NCBI RefSeq assembly: GCF_039522935.1
Contig: NZ_BAAAEI010000007.1
Coordinates: forward strand, 94,668-158,667
Length of the DNA: 64,000 nucleotides
From: Bowmanella denitrificans
GTDB taxonomy: Bacteria > Pseudomonadota > Gammaproteobacteria > Enterobacterales > Alteromonadaceae
Direction of reading: 5' to 3'
This document shows, one piece after another, positions 18,317 to 27,057 of the stretch. Under the pieces are notes generated by a model. That model saw nothing but the letters and a program-made list of their open reading frames with translations, had not been told where the DNA came from and searched no databases. The translations under genes and the position numbers were made by a program. Position 1 is the stretch's first letter. Each line of letters begins with the position of its first letter.

Positions 18317-18868
18317 TCATTTGCTTACAGCATCACCCGCACCAGCTCCAGAGACAGTTTTAAATATATAAGAAAAGTATTGAGGGACACTAAGCGTCGT
18401 TAACATGGTTCGATCAACTTTTGCCAGAAGTTGAGGAGTGGACATGTCGATGCCTTTTATCTGAGCCAATCCAGTTATTCCCGGTCTGACATCGTATACA
18501 CCTAATAGACTTCTGGCTTCTGTAAGTTCAACCTGAGTTGCAAGTCCTGGCCGCGGCCCTACCAAACTCATGTCACCTTTAAGGACATTCCATAACTGGG
18601 GCAACTCGTCTAGTTTGGTTCTTCGCAGAAATTTTCCAAACGGAGTAATTGCATTAGCATCTGCCAAGTGACTAGGTACTGAAGCAGTATCCGGTTTCAT
18701 TGTTCTGAACTTCACTAGGGTAAAGGGCTGTTGATAGCGCCCTACTCTGACCTGGCGGAAGAGCGGCGCTCTTGTGTCGAACATGCCTATTAAATAGATA
18801 ACTATTAGCACCGGAAATCCAAAAACTAATCCGAGCAAAGAAAAAAAAATATCAAAAAGTCGCAGCAT
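18317..18868 (-). CDS. PglC/WcaJ-type polyprenyl-phosphate sugar-1-phosphate transferase
   Basis: This initiating enzyme transfers a sugar-1-phosphate from a UDP sugar to undecaprenyl phosphate. From ATG 18868 it has 183 residues: one N-terminal re-entrant hydrophobic helix (RLFDIFFSLLGLVFGFP), then the cytoplasmic catalytic domain with LVKFRTM, the DE dyad in TKLDELPQLWNVLKGDMSLVGPRP, and RPGITGLAQI. Size and layout fit the monotopic, small PglC-type. A longer TTG start at 18940 would overlap the preceding gene. With the preceding reductase gene and the WbpM-like dehydratase it forms the usual QuiNAc/FucNAc-type priming set. Confidence 0.9.
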   Translation of the reverse strand: MLRLFDIFFSLLGLVFGFPVLIVIYLIGMFDTRAPLFRQVRVGRYQQPFTLVKFRTMKPDTASVPSHLADANAITPFGKFLRRTKLDELPQLWNVLKGDMSLVGPRPGLATQVELTEARSLLGVYDVRPGITGLAQIKGIDMSTPQLLAKVDRTMLTTLSVPQYFSYIFKTVSGAGAGDAVSK

Positions 18869-18890
18869 GATCTTGAACCAGATAGTTAAT

Positions 18891-19847
18891 TTATTGAGAA
18901 TGTTTAGTGCCTTGGAGACACTCAGCAAGGCCTTGTTCAAAGGTGACTGGTGGAAGCCAGTTAAGCGTGTTGATCGTATCTGCTATGTTTACCTGAAGAT
19001 TACTACATAACCTATCTGTAACTGCGGATTTACCGACAAGGCCTGCAGCAAATTTTAACAAACCAACAGGAAACAGCCATAGCCGGGGTTTCTTACCATT
19101 TAGTCTAGTCAGGGTTGATAGCAACTCAGATGTGGATACATCATGATTGTCACTGACAAGGAAAACCTTGTTTGCTGCATTAGGGTGATTAATACAGGTT
19201 TCAATCAGACTCACTAAATTAGGTAAACTTACCATACTTCTTTTATTGTTAACTGATGCCAATGGTAGAGGTAAATTAGCTTTAGCCAACTTTATCATAC
19301 TTGCAAAATTGGCTTTTACTCCCGGACCATAAACCAGAGGTGGGCGAATAATTACCACCTCCATTTGCGAATGCTCAGCGAGCTCTAGCAACCCCGTCTC
19401 TGCCTCAGCTTTGGAGATCGCATACGGATCACTAGGGCCTCTGTTATCAGAAGCGCAGAACGGTCGACCGGGTTGGGTTGACTCACCATTAACTTTAATT
19501 GAGCTGAGAAATATAAATCTTTTCACGCCAGCTTTCTCAGCCTGCTTTGCAAGGTTAAGAGTGCCAGCCGTATTTACCTGACGATACAAAGCTAAAGGTT
19601 CTTCTGCATCATCTCGCATTACGTGAGCTCTGGCAGCACAATGTATAACAACATCGCCTTGACAAAACACACCTTTGTATTCTTCTTCGGCATTTATTTG
19701 CTTCTCAATAAAGTCTTCACATTGAAGGGGGGCTTTACGCCCCAACGCGACCACTTTATATCCTAGATTTTGAAAATGAGTTAAGCAGGCTTTACCGACA
19801 AAGCCTGTTGCACCCGTTAATATAAGTCGTTTAGTGGGAGCTGGCAT
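18891..19847 (-). CDS. SDR-family 4-reductase/epimerase (WbpV/WbpK-like)
   Basis: A 318-residue extended short-chain dehydrogenase. The nucleotide-binding TGATGFVGKA lies at the N-terminus, SSIKVNGES (active-site Ser region) at about 115-123 and YAISKAEAE (Tyr/Lys pair) at about 146-154. Proteins of this type next to PglC/WbpL-like transferases reduce UDP-4-keto-6-deoxy-GlcNAc to UDP-QuiNAc or UDP-FucNAc. That fits the WbpM-like dehydratase at 12810-14741. A simple C4 epimerase role is the main alternative. It overlaps the start of nothing downstream if the transferase starts at 18868, and overlaps the upstream GT4 stop by 17 bases. Confidence 0.8.
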   Translation of the reverse strand: MPAPTKRLILTGATGFVGKACLTHFQNLGYKVVALGRKAPLQCEDFIEKQINAEEEYKGVFCQGDVVIHCAARAHVMRDDAEEPLALYRQVNTAGTLNLAKQAEKAGVKRFIFLSSIKVNGESTQPGRPFCASDNRGPSDPYAISKAEAETGLLELAEHSQMEVVIIRPPLVYGPGVKANFASMIKLAKANLPLPLASVNNKRSMVSLPNLVSLIETCINHPNAANKVFLVSDNHDVSTSELLSTLTRLNGKKPRLWLFPVGLLKFAAGLVGKSAVTDRLCSNLQVNIADTINTLNWLPPVTFEQGLAECLQGTKHSQ

Positions 19848-21003
19848 TCGTTGTCTCTATAATGTCTTCAGCCATTTTTTGCATTATATTTGACCGGCTA
19901 AACTTGTTAATAAATTCCTGACGTGGCTGCTGAATAAGCTCAAGCTCGTCAAACCGCTCAATTGCCATAGTATGATTGCAGGGGCTGAAGACAGCACTAT
20001 TGCACACTTCATTCTTGATAAATTCAGCAGCAAAGCCACCTACCCCAGCCCAAATAGGCTTGCCCGTAGCAGCGTACTCAAAAACTTTTGAAGGAAGCAC
20101 TTTCTCAAAGGCCGCGTAATCATTCAGGTGCAACAGCAGAATATCTGCATTTTGATACTCGGCTACTAGCTGTGTCCGACTGACAGGTGGCAACAGCTCT
20201 ACGTTGTTAAATCCTTCGACCGCAGACATCAATGCTTGCTTTCTGCCGCCATCGCCAATAATACGAAAAAACAGTTTATTTGATGTGGCCACTGCCAACT
20301 CAGGAATAATTTTATGCATGCCTTGTCCTTCGCCCAAATTACCGGCATAAAGCACGATCAGCCGCTTTGCCATATCTTCTTTGTTGGAATTCAGAACATC
20401 AGTCTTGAGAAACTCTTCATCGATGCCATTAGAAAACCAGCGATACGTTTTATCGGGAAACCTTGTTTTGAAATATGTTTTAAAACCACCAGAAACAAGA
20501 TTGATTTTCTGTGCTTTACTAAACGTGTATCGCTCAACAACGGAAAGAAAAGGTTTGACGACAAATGCCACTTTCCTAGGCAGCACATCTCCCATGGTAT
20601 CTACAAAAATATCCCTGATATCCAGATACAGAGGGATGCGTTTCTGTCTGGCCACCATCGCCCCGAGAAACGCAGTAAATAAGCGAGAAGAGGTAGCAAA
20701 AACCAACTGGTAATCTTCTTCTTTGACCAGCTTTTTCACCTGCTTGTAGTACGCATAGAACGCTTTTATCTGATCAAGCATGCCACTTTTGTGGGATGGC
20801 AAAGCAATACGATGAACGGCCACATTTTCTGACTTCTCATAAGCCTTAGCCTTAGTTGAAAAAGTAGAGTACCTGTTGGGTAACGTGGTAACTACCTCAA
20901 TCTGAACATCATATTTGCTCAGTTGCGCCACCAAGGCGCTGCACCTGAAAGATCCGGCACAAAGGTCGGGCTTATAATAAAACGACAAAATCAGTATCTT
21001 CAA
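19831..21003 (-). CDS. WbuB-like family 4 glycosyltransferase
   Basis: A 390-residue GT-B enzyme. The N-terminus (LILSFYYKPDLCAGSFR) matches WbuB-type transferases that act early on an acetamido-sugar-PP-undecaprenol. The C-terminal GT1 domain includes LYAGNLGEGQGMHKI and the acidic loop DILLLHLNDYAAFEKVLPSKVFEYAATGKPI. The gene is in the common order heparinase - WbuB-like GT - reductase - initiating transferase. It therefore likely adds the second sugar to the priming residue. The start overlaps the heparinase-like stop (ATGA). Confidence 0.85.
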   Translation of the reverse strand: MKILILSFYYKPDLCAGSFRCSALVAQLSKYDVQIEVVTTLPNRYSTFSTKAKAYEKSENVAVHRIALPSHKSGMLDQIKAFYAYYKQVKKLVKEEDYQLVFATSSRLFTAFLGAMVARQKRIPLYLDIRDIFVDTMGDVLPRKVAFVVKPFLSVVERYTFSKAQKINLVSGGFKTYFKTRFPDKTYRWFSNGIDEEFLKTDVLNSNKEDMAKRLIVLYAGNLGEGQGMHKIIPELAVATSNKLFFRIIGDGGRKQALMSAVEGFNNVELLPPVSRTQLVAEYQNADILLLHLNDYAAFEKVLPSKVFEYAATGKPIWAGVGGFAAEFIKNEVCNSAVFSPCNHTMAIERFDELELIQQPRQEFINKFSRSNIMQKMAEDIIETTNASSH

Positions 21004-22643
21004 TTTAATAGCTCAACCTTGATAGATATGGATGATGAAGACTGGAAAGGGATGATTAGCTTTTGCGATTGTACTGATTCACCAAACCTTGGATGCCAGG
21101 TAGATCCTTCTAGCCTAAAAGGAACACCAGACTCGAGTTGCAAACGCTGACCAGAGGGGGTCTCTAGCAATAAGCGACTCTCATTAGTCTCTATTACTCT
21201 TATAGCAGGATGAAGGTGATAATGAGCTTCTGCCTTTGAAAATTTACCGCTCAGTGAATCACTGACCACCAGACCCCTTTCAAAAACGTCAAGTGCTCGA
21301 CGGTGTATCACCTTGCCTTTTAGTCTTCTATACCCATCATGGGAGGCGACCAGAGCAACTCGGCCATTTTCCTCTGTCTGTTTTTCTAACTGTGCATAGG
21401 CGCGTCGTGCAACTCTGAAGCCCCCCCAGACTTCCGATGAATCCTCATCATCCACGACCACTGTATTATGCGAAGCTGTCTGTCGCTGGCGGTGGCGCTC
21501 TGCTGACACACCATATAATGATGTACCAGAATTAACAAAAACTCTGTCAATTCCTACACTCCATTCAAGGCTAAGGGTATCTGCGTGAGCATGCGCAGGA
21601 AGATAATCCGGCCCCACGGCCCCATGATCAAATATAAGGGTATGATCTCTCTGGACGACCTTGCTGTAGCCTGTAGCTAAAAGTATCTGTATTGGACTGT
21701 CCGATCTCGGAACTCGCAGCCCAAGCTCTTCGGCATAGGTCACAATCCACTTTGGTTCTGGAGCAATTCCAAACGCACTATCATTGAAAAAGCTTATCTG
21801 TCCGTCGGGATGGGTCATTGCGTCCAGCCACTGCAAACCTCTTTCTACAACACTCTGCCATTTTTCAGAATAAGGCCCAAAGCAAGGATCATCAGTTAAC
21901 TTTGCCAAGTTCAGTAAATCCAGCATGTCCCATAACAAGGTGCAGTGATACATGGGAGACAGCTCAAAATGACCGCCATCTTCGAGAAATTGTTCAGGGA
22001 CTTCACGCTCAAGAATCTTAAGCCCAACAGACCTATACTTCTCGCCAATGTCTCCAGAAAGAAAACAGCCAACAAAAACCAGCGCCTTGCCATTAGCAAA
22101 GAGGTGGTTCCCTAATATGTGGTACTCAAGCTGCTTCGATAACGCCTGTGCCTGTAACTCAATACTGGAAACGATTGTTGAATCAGACAAACCTGAACGC
22201 TGGTACCACTTAACCCAGTTCACTATCCTTAAAGATAATGTATAGGGTTCCCATCCATTACCGTGCATCGGTGAATTTTCGTTTATCCATCGCCTAACCA
22301 AATCGAAATGCCATTGATATCTATCCGCGCTGTTTTCTGCGTTTAGGTCATCGAAATAATGAAGGTTGTATAACCACAACTTTTCATGTAGTGGACTATT
22401 CCAATCTTTCGAGGTTGAGATCGCACATTCTACATTCAAAAATCGCAGAGTATAAGGCCCGTTCATAGAGGCGGGCATAATTTGTAGGCCCTGCCAGGAC
22501 CAATTTTCCACTTGTGGAACAACCGACGCGCATTTCAAACGAGGAGCACGTTTAAGCTCGTATATAAAACGAAAATATATCTGTTCGAATCTTAGCTTTT
22601 TAACGGTACGATAAAGCCTTGAGAGCTGAATTAAGATCTTCAC
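21000..22643 (-). CDS. Heparinase II/III-like protein
   Basis: About 547 residues from GTG 22643 (AGG lies 5 bases upstream; a TTG at 22655 is the alternative). There is an N-terminal alpha/alpha toroid region (about 70-330, with LWLYNLHYFDDL and NGWEPYTLSLRIVNW) and a C-terminal beta-sandwich (about 340-540) containing FDHGAVGPDYLPAHAHADTLS, the His-rich active-site segment of Hepar_II_III proteins. No signal peptide is seen, so it may act in the cytoplasm. In biosynthesis loci such proteins occur beside Gfo/Idh oxidoreductases, as here. A polysaccharide lyase or uronate-modifying role is inferred from the fold; the substrate is unknown. Confidence 0.85.
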   Translation of the reverse strand: MKILIQLSRLYRTVKKLRFEQIYFRFIYELKRAPRLKCASVVPQVENWSWQGLQIMPASMNGPYTLRFLNVECAISTSKDWNSPLHEKLWLYNLHYFDDLNAENSADRYQWHFDLVRRWINENSPMHGNGWEPYTLSLRIVNWVKWYQRSGLSDSTIVSSIELQAQALSKQLEYHILGNHLFANGKALVFVGCFLSGDIGEKYRSVGLKILEREVPEQFLEDGGHFELSPMYHCTLLWDMLDLLNLAKLTDDPCFGPYSEKWQSVVERGLQWLDAMTHPDGQISFFNDSAFGIAPEPKWIVTYAEELGLRVPRSDSPIQILLATGYSKVVQRDHTLIFDHGAVGPDYLPAHAHADTLSLEWSVGIDRVFVNSGTSLYGVSAERHRQRQTASHNTVVVDDEDSSEVWGGFRVARRAYAQLEKQTEENGRVALVASHDGYRRLKGKVIHRRALDVFERGLVVSDSLSGKFSKAEAHYHLHPAIRVIETNESRLLLETPSGQRLQLESGVPFRLEGSTWHPRFGESVQSQKLIIPFQSSSSISIKVELLN

Positions 22644-22655
22644 AAAAACCTGCAA

Positions 22656-24797
22656 TCAAGACTGGTTACGTAATTGATGTGCTGCATCAATAGATACTTT
22701 GGCAACTTCAAAGATCTCACTAACCGGAATTGGCGATTCAGTTCCCTTTTCAATAGCATTAAGAAATCGATGACAACATTCGGCCTGTCCTTTATCCTGC
22801 CGCCACAAATTCATATTACTAAAACCAGGCCAACCGTAACCTTTCAACTTCCGGAAATTATCCAATTGCAATACCCTTCCGGCCGTGAAGACTTCTACCC
22901 GCTCCTTTGGAAAGTTGCTTGCACCATTTGCAAAATAGTGAATGGTACCAAAGGAACCGTCAGCAAACGCTAGTGTAATGGATGCCTTGTCTTCGGTTAT
23001 ATGTTGATATGGATTATCGCCCATTCGTCTCGCTTGAACAGATACAATCTCACTGGCCGCTAAATACCTCATCAAATCTATAAAGTGACAAGCCTCGCCA
23101 ATAATACGGCCGCCTCCGACTTCTGTATCTTGTGTCCAATGCTCTGCGGGTATAGCTCCTGCGTTCATGGTCATAACGAATGATTTGGGCTCTCGTACAT
23201 TGCACAACAACGTTTTCATCTTCTGTATTTGCGGCGAGAAACGTCGATTAAAGCCCACCATCAAATGTACATTTTGACGGCCTCTATGAACCTGTTGGTA
23301 GGCGGTTTCGGCCTCGGCCAATTCTTGCAGGTTAATGGCTAGCGGTTTTTCTACAAATACATGCTTGCCGGCGGCTAGCGCCTGCACCACAAAGCGGGCA
23401 TGGGTATTGTGTCGGGTAACAATAGCCACCGTGTTGATGCTGCTATTGGTCAGCATGGCATCTATGTCGGTTGATGCTTCAGCAAAGCCAGCTTTTTCAC
23501 CATGGATAACACTATTGATGCCGCCAGTCGTAACAAGAGTATGAAGCTGTGCACCTGCCCGCTTGAAGGCTGGTATCAACATCCGGGAAGCATAATTTCC
23601 CGCTCCTATTACCCCCAATACTGGCTTACTAGCTTCGAAGCGCTGACTTTCGTTTAACTTAATATTACGTTGGCTACATCTAGTAGACTCGGAGCCATAT
23701 TGCAGCAAAATACCCAGTGCAGTTTTGTCGATAGTAAACAATCCGTAGGCCTGGGGAGCATCGTCAAACGCAAAGCGATGAGTGATAAGTGGTTTTACAT
23801 CCAGTTGACCGGAGGCCATCATGTCTAGAACGGCGACAAAGTTACGTTGCTCGGGCCAACGCACAAAACCAAGAGGGTAATCCTGCCCTTTCTCCTCATA
23901 GTTGGGGTCGTAGCGCCCCGGGCCATAAGAGCAAGACACTTGGAAGCTTAGTTCTTTCTCATAGAAATCGGCACGATTCAGTTCAAGGCCGGTAACACCC
24001 ACCAATACAATGCGACCGCGCTTACGACACATGCGGGCAGCCTGAGCAACTGGTTCGTTGGACTTTGTGGAAGCAGTAATAATGACGGCATCGACACCAT
24101 TGCCCCGACTGAAAGCCATACCAGCGGCAACAGGATCTTCACCCCTGCCGGGGTTGCAAGTTTGCGCACCAAATGTACGGGCCAGTTCCAATTTTGTATC
24201 GTCAAAGTCAATAGCCAGCACCCGACAACCATGGGCTCGTAGCAATTGAACTGTGAGCAAGCCAATCAGCCCAACCCCGGTAACCACCACGCTCTCGCCC
24301 AGAGTTGGCTGTGCCAGTCGGATACCCTGCAAGCCAATGCTGGCTACAACGGTAAAAACAGCTTCTTCGTCTGTGACATTATCTGGAATTTTGGCACAAA
24401 GATTCTTGGGTACACGTACCACATCGGCATGCGACCCATTGGAAACCACTCGCTCCCCTACGCCAAACTGTTCTGCCCCTTTTCCAACTGCTGTCACTGT
24501 ACCTACATTACAATATCCCAAAGGGATCGGCTGCCCAAGTTTTGAACGAACTGCATCAACCGTGGCTAGTAAACCATCTGTCTGTACTTTTTCTAAGACC
24601 ATTTTCACTTTGTCTGGCTGCTGGCGTGCCTTTTCGACAATATTAGCCTTACCAAAATCAACCAGCATCCTTTCTGTTCCGAGTGACACCAAGGTTACTT
24701 GAGTTTTAATAAGAAGATAACCTGATTTAACTTGCGGACAAGGAACATCAACCAACAAAGTTTCACCACTACTTATATTTTGAAGTATTTGCTTCAT
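22656..24797 (-). CDS. Two-domain oxidoreductase: alcohol dehydrogenase-like plus Gfo/Idh/MocA
   Basis: A 713-residue fusion. Residues about 1-365 are a medium-chain (zinc-type) dehydrogenase with GLIGLLTVQLLRAHGC as the nucleotide-binding loop. Residues about 390-713 are a Gfo/Idh/MocA oxidoreductase starting VLGVIGAGNYASRML and including HVFVEKPLA, the catalytic EKP motif. Fusions of this type are recurrent in O-antigen/EPS loci beside heparinase-like genes. They probably oxidise or reduce a nucleotide-linked or lipid-linked sugar, but no substrate is established. TTAGGA lies 6 bases before the ATG. It is directly followed by the heparinase-like gene. Confidence 0.88.
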   Translation of the reverse strand: MKQILQNISSGETLLVDVPCPQVKSGYLLIKTQVTLVSLGTERMLVDFGKANIVEKARQQPDKVKMVLEKVQTDGLLATVDAVRSKLGQPIPLGYCNVGTVTAVGKGAEQFGVGERVVSNGSHADVVRVPKNLCAKIPDNVTDEEAVFTVVASIGLQGIRLAQPTLGESVVVTGVGLIGLLTVQLLRAHGCRVLAIDFDDTKLELARTFGAQTCNPGRGEDPVAAGMAFSRGNGVDAVIITASTKSNEPVAQAARMCRKRGRIVLVGVTGLELNRADFYEKELSFQVSCSYGPGRYDPNYEEKGQDYPLGFVRWPEQRNFVAVLDMMASGQLDVKPLITHRFAFDDAPQAYGLFTIDKTALGILLQYGSESTRCSQRNIKLNESQRFEASKPVLGVIGAGNYASRMLIPAFKRAGAQLHTLVTTGGINSVIHGEKAGFAEASTDIDAMLTNSSINTVAIVTRHNTHARFVVQALAAGKHVFVEKPLAINLQELAEAETAYQQVHRGRQNVHLMVGFNRRFSPQIQKMKTLLCNVREPKSFVMTMNAGAIPAEHWTQDTEVGGGRIIGEACHFIDLMRYLAASEIVSVQARRMGDNPYQHITEDKASITLAFADGSFGTIHYFANGASNFPKERVEVFTAGRVLQLDNFRKLKGYGWPGFSNMNLWRQDKGQAECCHRFLNAIEKGTESPIPVSEIFEVAKVSIDAAHQLRNQS

Positions 24798-24811
24798 GAC
24801 TATCCTAAATA

Positions 24812-25939
24812 CTAATCCGAAAACTCATTAGCTATTACCACATTCCCTGTCTCAACAGCTTCTTTTGTTCGCAGCATTAAATTAGCCGAATTCCACAATT
24901 GCTTCACCGAGTAACCAGTCCCCTCTTTAGCCCCCATATAAGACCGGGTAATAGCTCCTTCATGACCATGATCTCTGTGCAATGGAGATATCACTTTCGA
25001 TTGGTGCAATTCTTTAATAACTAACTTATCAAAATCCATCATTGATATTAATACATTCCCCCTATGCACGCTCAGTCGCTCACTAACACCTTCAAACGTA
25101 TGCCCTTTTGAAGACATGGTTAAAACAGCTAGAGAGCCATCAGCAAATTCATAGGATACAACAAAGTCACTCTTATACTTATTTGAGGTGGCCGGTGTGA
25201 CCTTTACTGGAAATTGTTGTCCTACTGGAACCAAAGATAATGTGTAATCGATCCAATGGCACAAGTTACCAAGCACCCTTCCACCTTCCTCTGGTGCAAA
25301 ATACCAATGGTCATCTTCTAATTCGTGAGCCGCGATAAACCAATTTATCATCATGGGTCCGGATTCTTTATCAAGTGCTGCTTTTAACTTACGCCCCAGA
25401 GGGCTTTGCGGCCTGTTGTAACCCAGACCAACTTTCCCGCTTGAGCTACTCATGGCATCTATCAATCGCGCAAGCTGATCATCACTGACTACGGGAGGTT
25501 TTTCTATATGAACACTTTTATTTCTTTGAAGTGCTTTTATAGCATATTCGGCATGGCTAGCGTGGTTCGAAGCAATGTAAATCAGATCAATTTTTTCGTC
25601 TTCGAGTATTCTATCGGCCTCAGTAGTATAATACGCCGCCTTGGAATCAAGACACAAAGAGGCGGCGCGATCAGTATTGATATCCATAGCTCCTCTTATT
25701 ACTTGTCCATAATTTTTTCGCAAGTAATAAGTAATGGTACTATAACTAAAATTCCCACACCCTATAATACCAACATGAGATTTTTCAGAGTGACTGGTTA
25801 TCGTTGGAAGCTTCTCGAAAGTTCTTTTCATATGATATGCGGAGCGAACCTTATTATAGGTACGTCTCAAACCATAAAGCTTTACGTATTTTAATACTTT
25901 CCTAATACGAAACAGAATGCTTCTTTGGGTATAGTCCAT
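24812..25939 (-). CDS. Gfo/Idh/MocA family oxidoreductase
   Basis: A 375-residue NAD(P)-dependent oxidoreductase. After a basic N-terminal extension (about 1-50), the Rossmann motif VGIIGCGNFSYSTI begins near residue 56. The conserved lysine motif SVHIEKPPV lies at about 145-153. The C-terminal domain has the usual beta-sheet with GGRVLGNLCHWIDYTLSL, where the His is the expected catalytic residue. It lies 14 bases before the two-domain oxidoreductase gene and has GAGGA before its ATG. The pair likely acts in one pathway that modifies a sugar before or during repeat-unit assembly. Confidence 0.85.
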   Translation of the reverse strand: MDYTQRSILFRIRKVLKYVKLYGLRRTYNKVRSAYHMKRTFEKLPTITSHSEKSHVGIIGCGNFSYSTITYYLRKNYGQVIRGAMDINTDRAASLCLDSKAAYYTTEADRILEDEKIDLIYIASNHASHAEYAIKALQRNKSVHIEKPPVVSDDQLARLIDAMSSSSGKVGLGYNRPQSPLGRKLKAALDKESGPMMINWFIAAHELEDDHWYFAPEEGGRVLGNLCHWIDYTLSLVPVGQQFPVKVTPATSNKYKSDFVVSYEFADGSLAVLTMSSKGHTFEGVSERLSVHRGNVLISMMDFDKLVIKELHQSKVISPLHRDHGHEGAITRSYMGAKEGTGYSVKQLWNSANLMLRTKEAVETGNVVIANEFSD

Positions 25940-25992
25940 TTAACTAATCCTCATGATTCCACAAATAAAGAAAGGCGAGTTATATCCGATAT

Positions 25993-27057
25993 TTAAGTAT
26001 AGGCGGCTCGATTATTTTTCAAACCACCTTTCAGTTTCTTAACTGAATAGTCCTCAAAAACTAAAAAACTTACATATGAAACGATTAACGCCAAAACAAA
26101 ACTGCTAACTGCAAATGCCAGAAATGATAAACTAGAGCCTAGTGTGTTACTCATTCCTGAAAAAATCCTCTTTGTGCCAAACATCACTGGTGTGTGCCAG
26201 ATGTAAAAGCTGTAACTTATAGTACCAAGAAACTGAATATATCTTGAGTGCAGGAGCCATCGCACCGAAGAAGACTCATTAACGACAGTGAGAAAAATGA
26301 TAAATCCAGATAATACCGCTATAAACCAAAAAAGAAGGGAGTCTATTAGATCCGGACCTGTGTACTGTAGACAGAATAATACAGCGAAAAAAGCAAAGAA
26401 AGATGAAAGAACAGTTATATTACTGTTAATACTCGGCAGTTTATCTTTTTGGTGTAAAAAATATAGCGCCACCCCAATTACAAAAAAAATAGCTCTGGGA
26501 TAAAAAGCAATAAATGGTAAAACCACAATAAGGATAAATATAACCATTGTGATACGCGCAGACGAAAACTTCTTTGTAAACGCAGCCATTAAATAAAACA
26601 CAGCTTCATAGCTCAAGGACCAAGCTACAACCAATGCTGCTTCGATAGGATAAACCCCCGGGATAAATAATAAGTTCATTACCAACAAACCAATCCACTG
26701 GTAAAATACAACTCCTTCAAAATAGTGATAACCTACAAATGGTCCGACAATAAATATTAAAGACACTACAGGTATGAACACCGGGTAAAGCCTGATACAG
26801 CGGTCTAACAAAAACGATCTTACATCCACATGGCGAATAATACTATCCGTTATAAGATAACCACTTATCATAAAGAATACTTCTACTCCATATTGAGTCG
26901 TCAGTAGTATCGCCTTAGCGACGATTAACCCAAGCCCGATATCAGAGAAAAAGTTTTCAGTAATTCCACCTGCACCCACATGACTGAAAAAAACAAGCAA
27001 AGCTGCCAGTCCCCTTGCACCATGAATTGACTTGTTAAAGATACGATTATCTTTCAA
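25993..27057 (-). CDS. Acyltransferase 3 family membrane protein
   Basis: A 354-residue membrane protein with about 10 hydrophobic segments. The N-terminal SIHGARGLAALLVFFSH carries the conserved helix-1 His, and FLLDRCIRLYP is the conserved Arg-x-x-Arg loop of the acyltransferase 3 (OafA/NodX) family. These proteins O-acetylate sugars of a glycan at the membrane using acyl-CoA. The start appears to be TTG at 27057 with a strong AGGAAGG ribosome site; it overlaps the end of the polymerase gene by 11 bases. Confidence 0.85.
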   Translation of the reverse strand: MKDNRIFNKSIHGARGLAALLVFFSHVGAGGITENFFSDIGLGLIVAKAILLTTQYGVEVFFMISGYLITDSIIRHVDVRSFLLDRCIRLYPVFIPVVSLIFIVGPFVGYHYFEGVVFYQWIGLLVMNLLFIPGVYPIEAALVVAWSLSYEAVFYLMAAFTKKFSSARITMVIFILIVVLPFIAFYPRAIFFVIGVALYFLHQKDKLPSINSNITVLSSFFAFFAVLFCLQYTGPDLIDSLLFWFIAVLSGFIIFLTVVNESSSVRWLLHSRYIQFLGTISYSFYIWHTPVMFGTKRIFSGMSNTLGSSLSFLAFAVSSFVLALIVSYVSFLVFEDYSVKKLKGGLKNNRAAYT

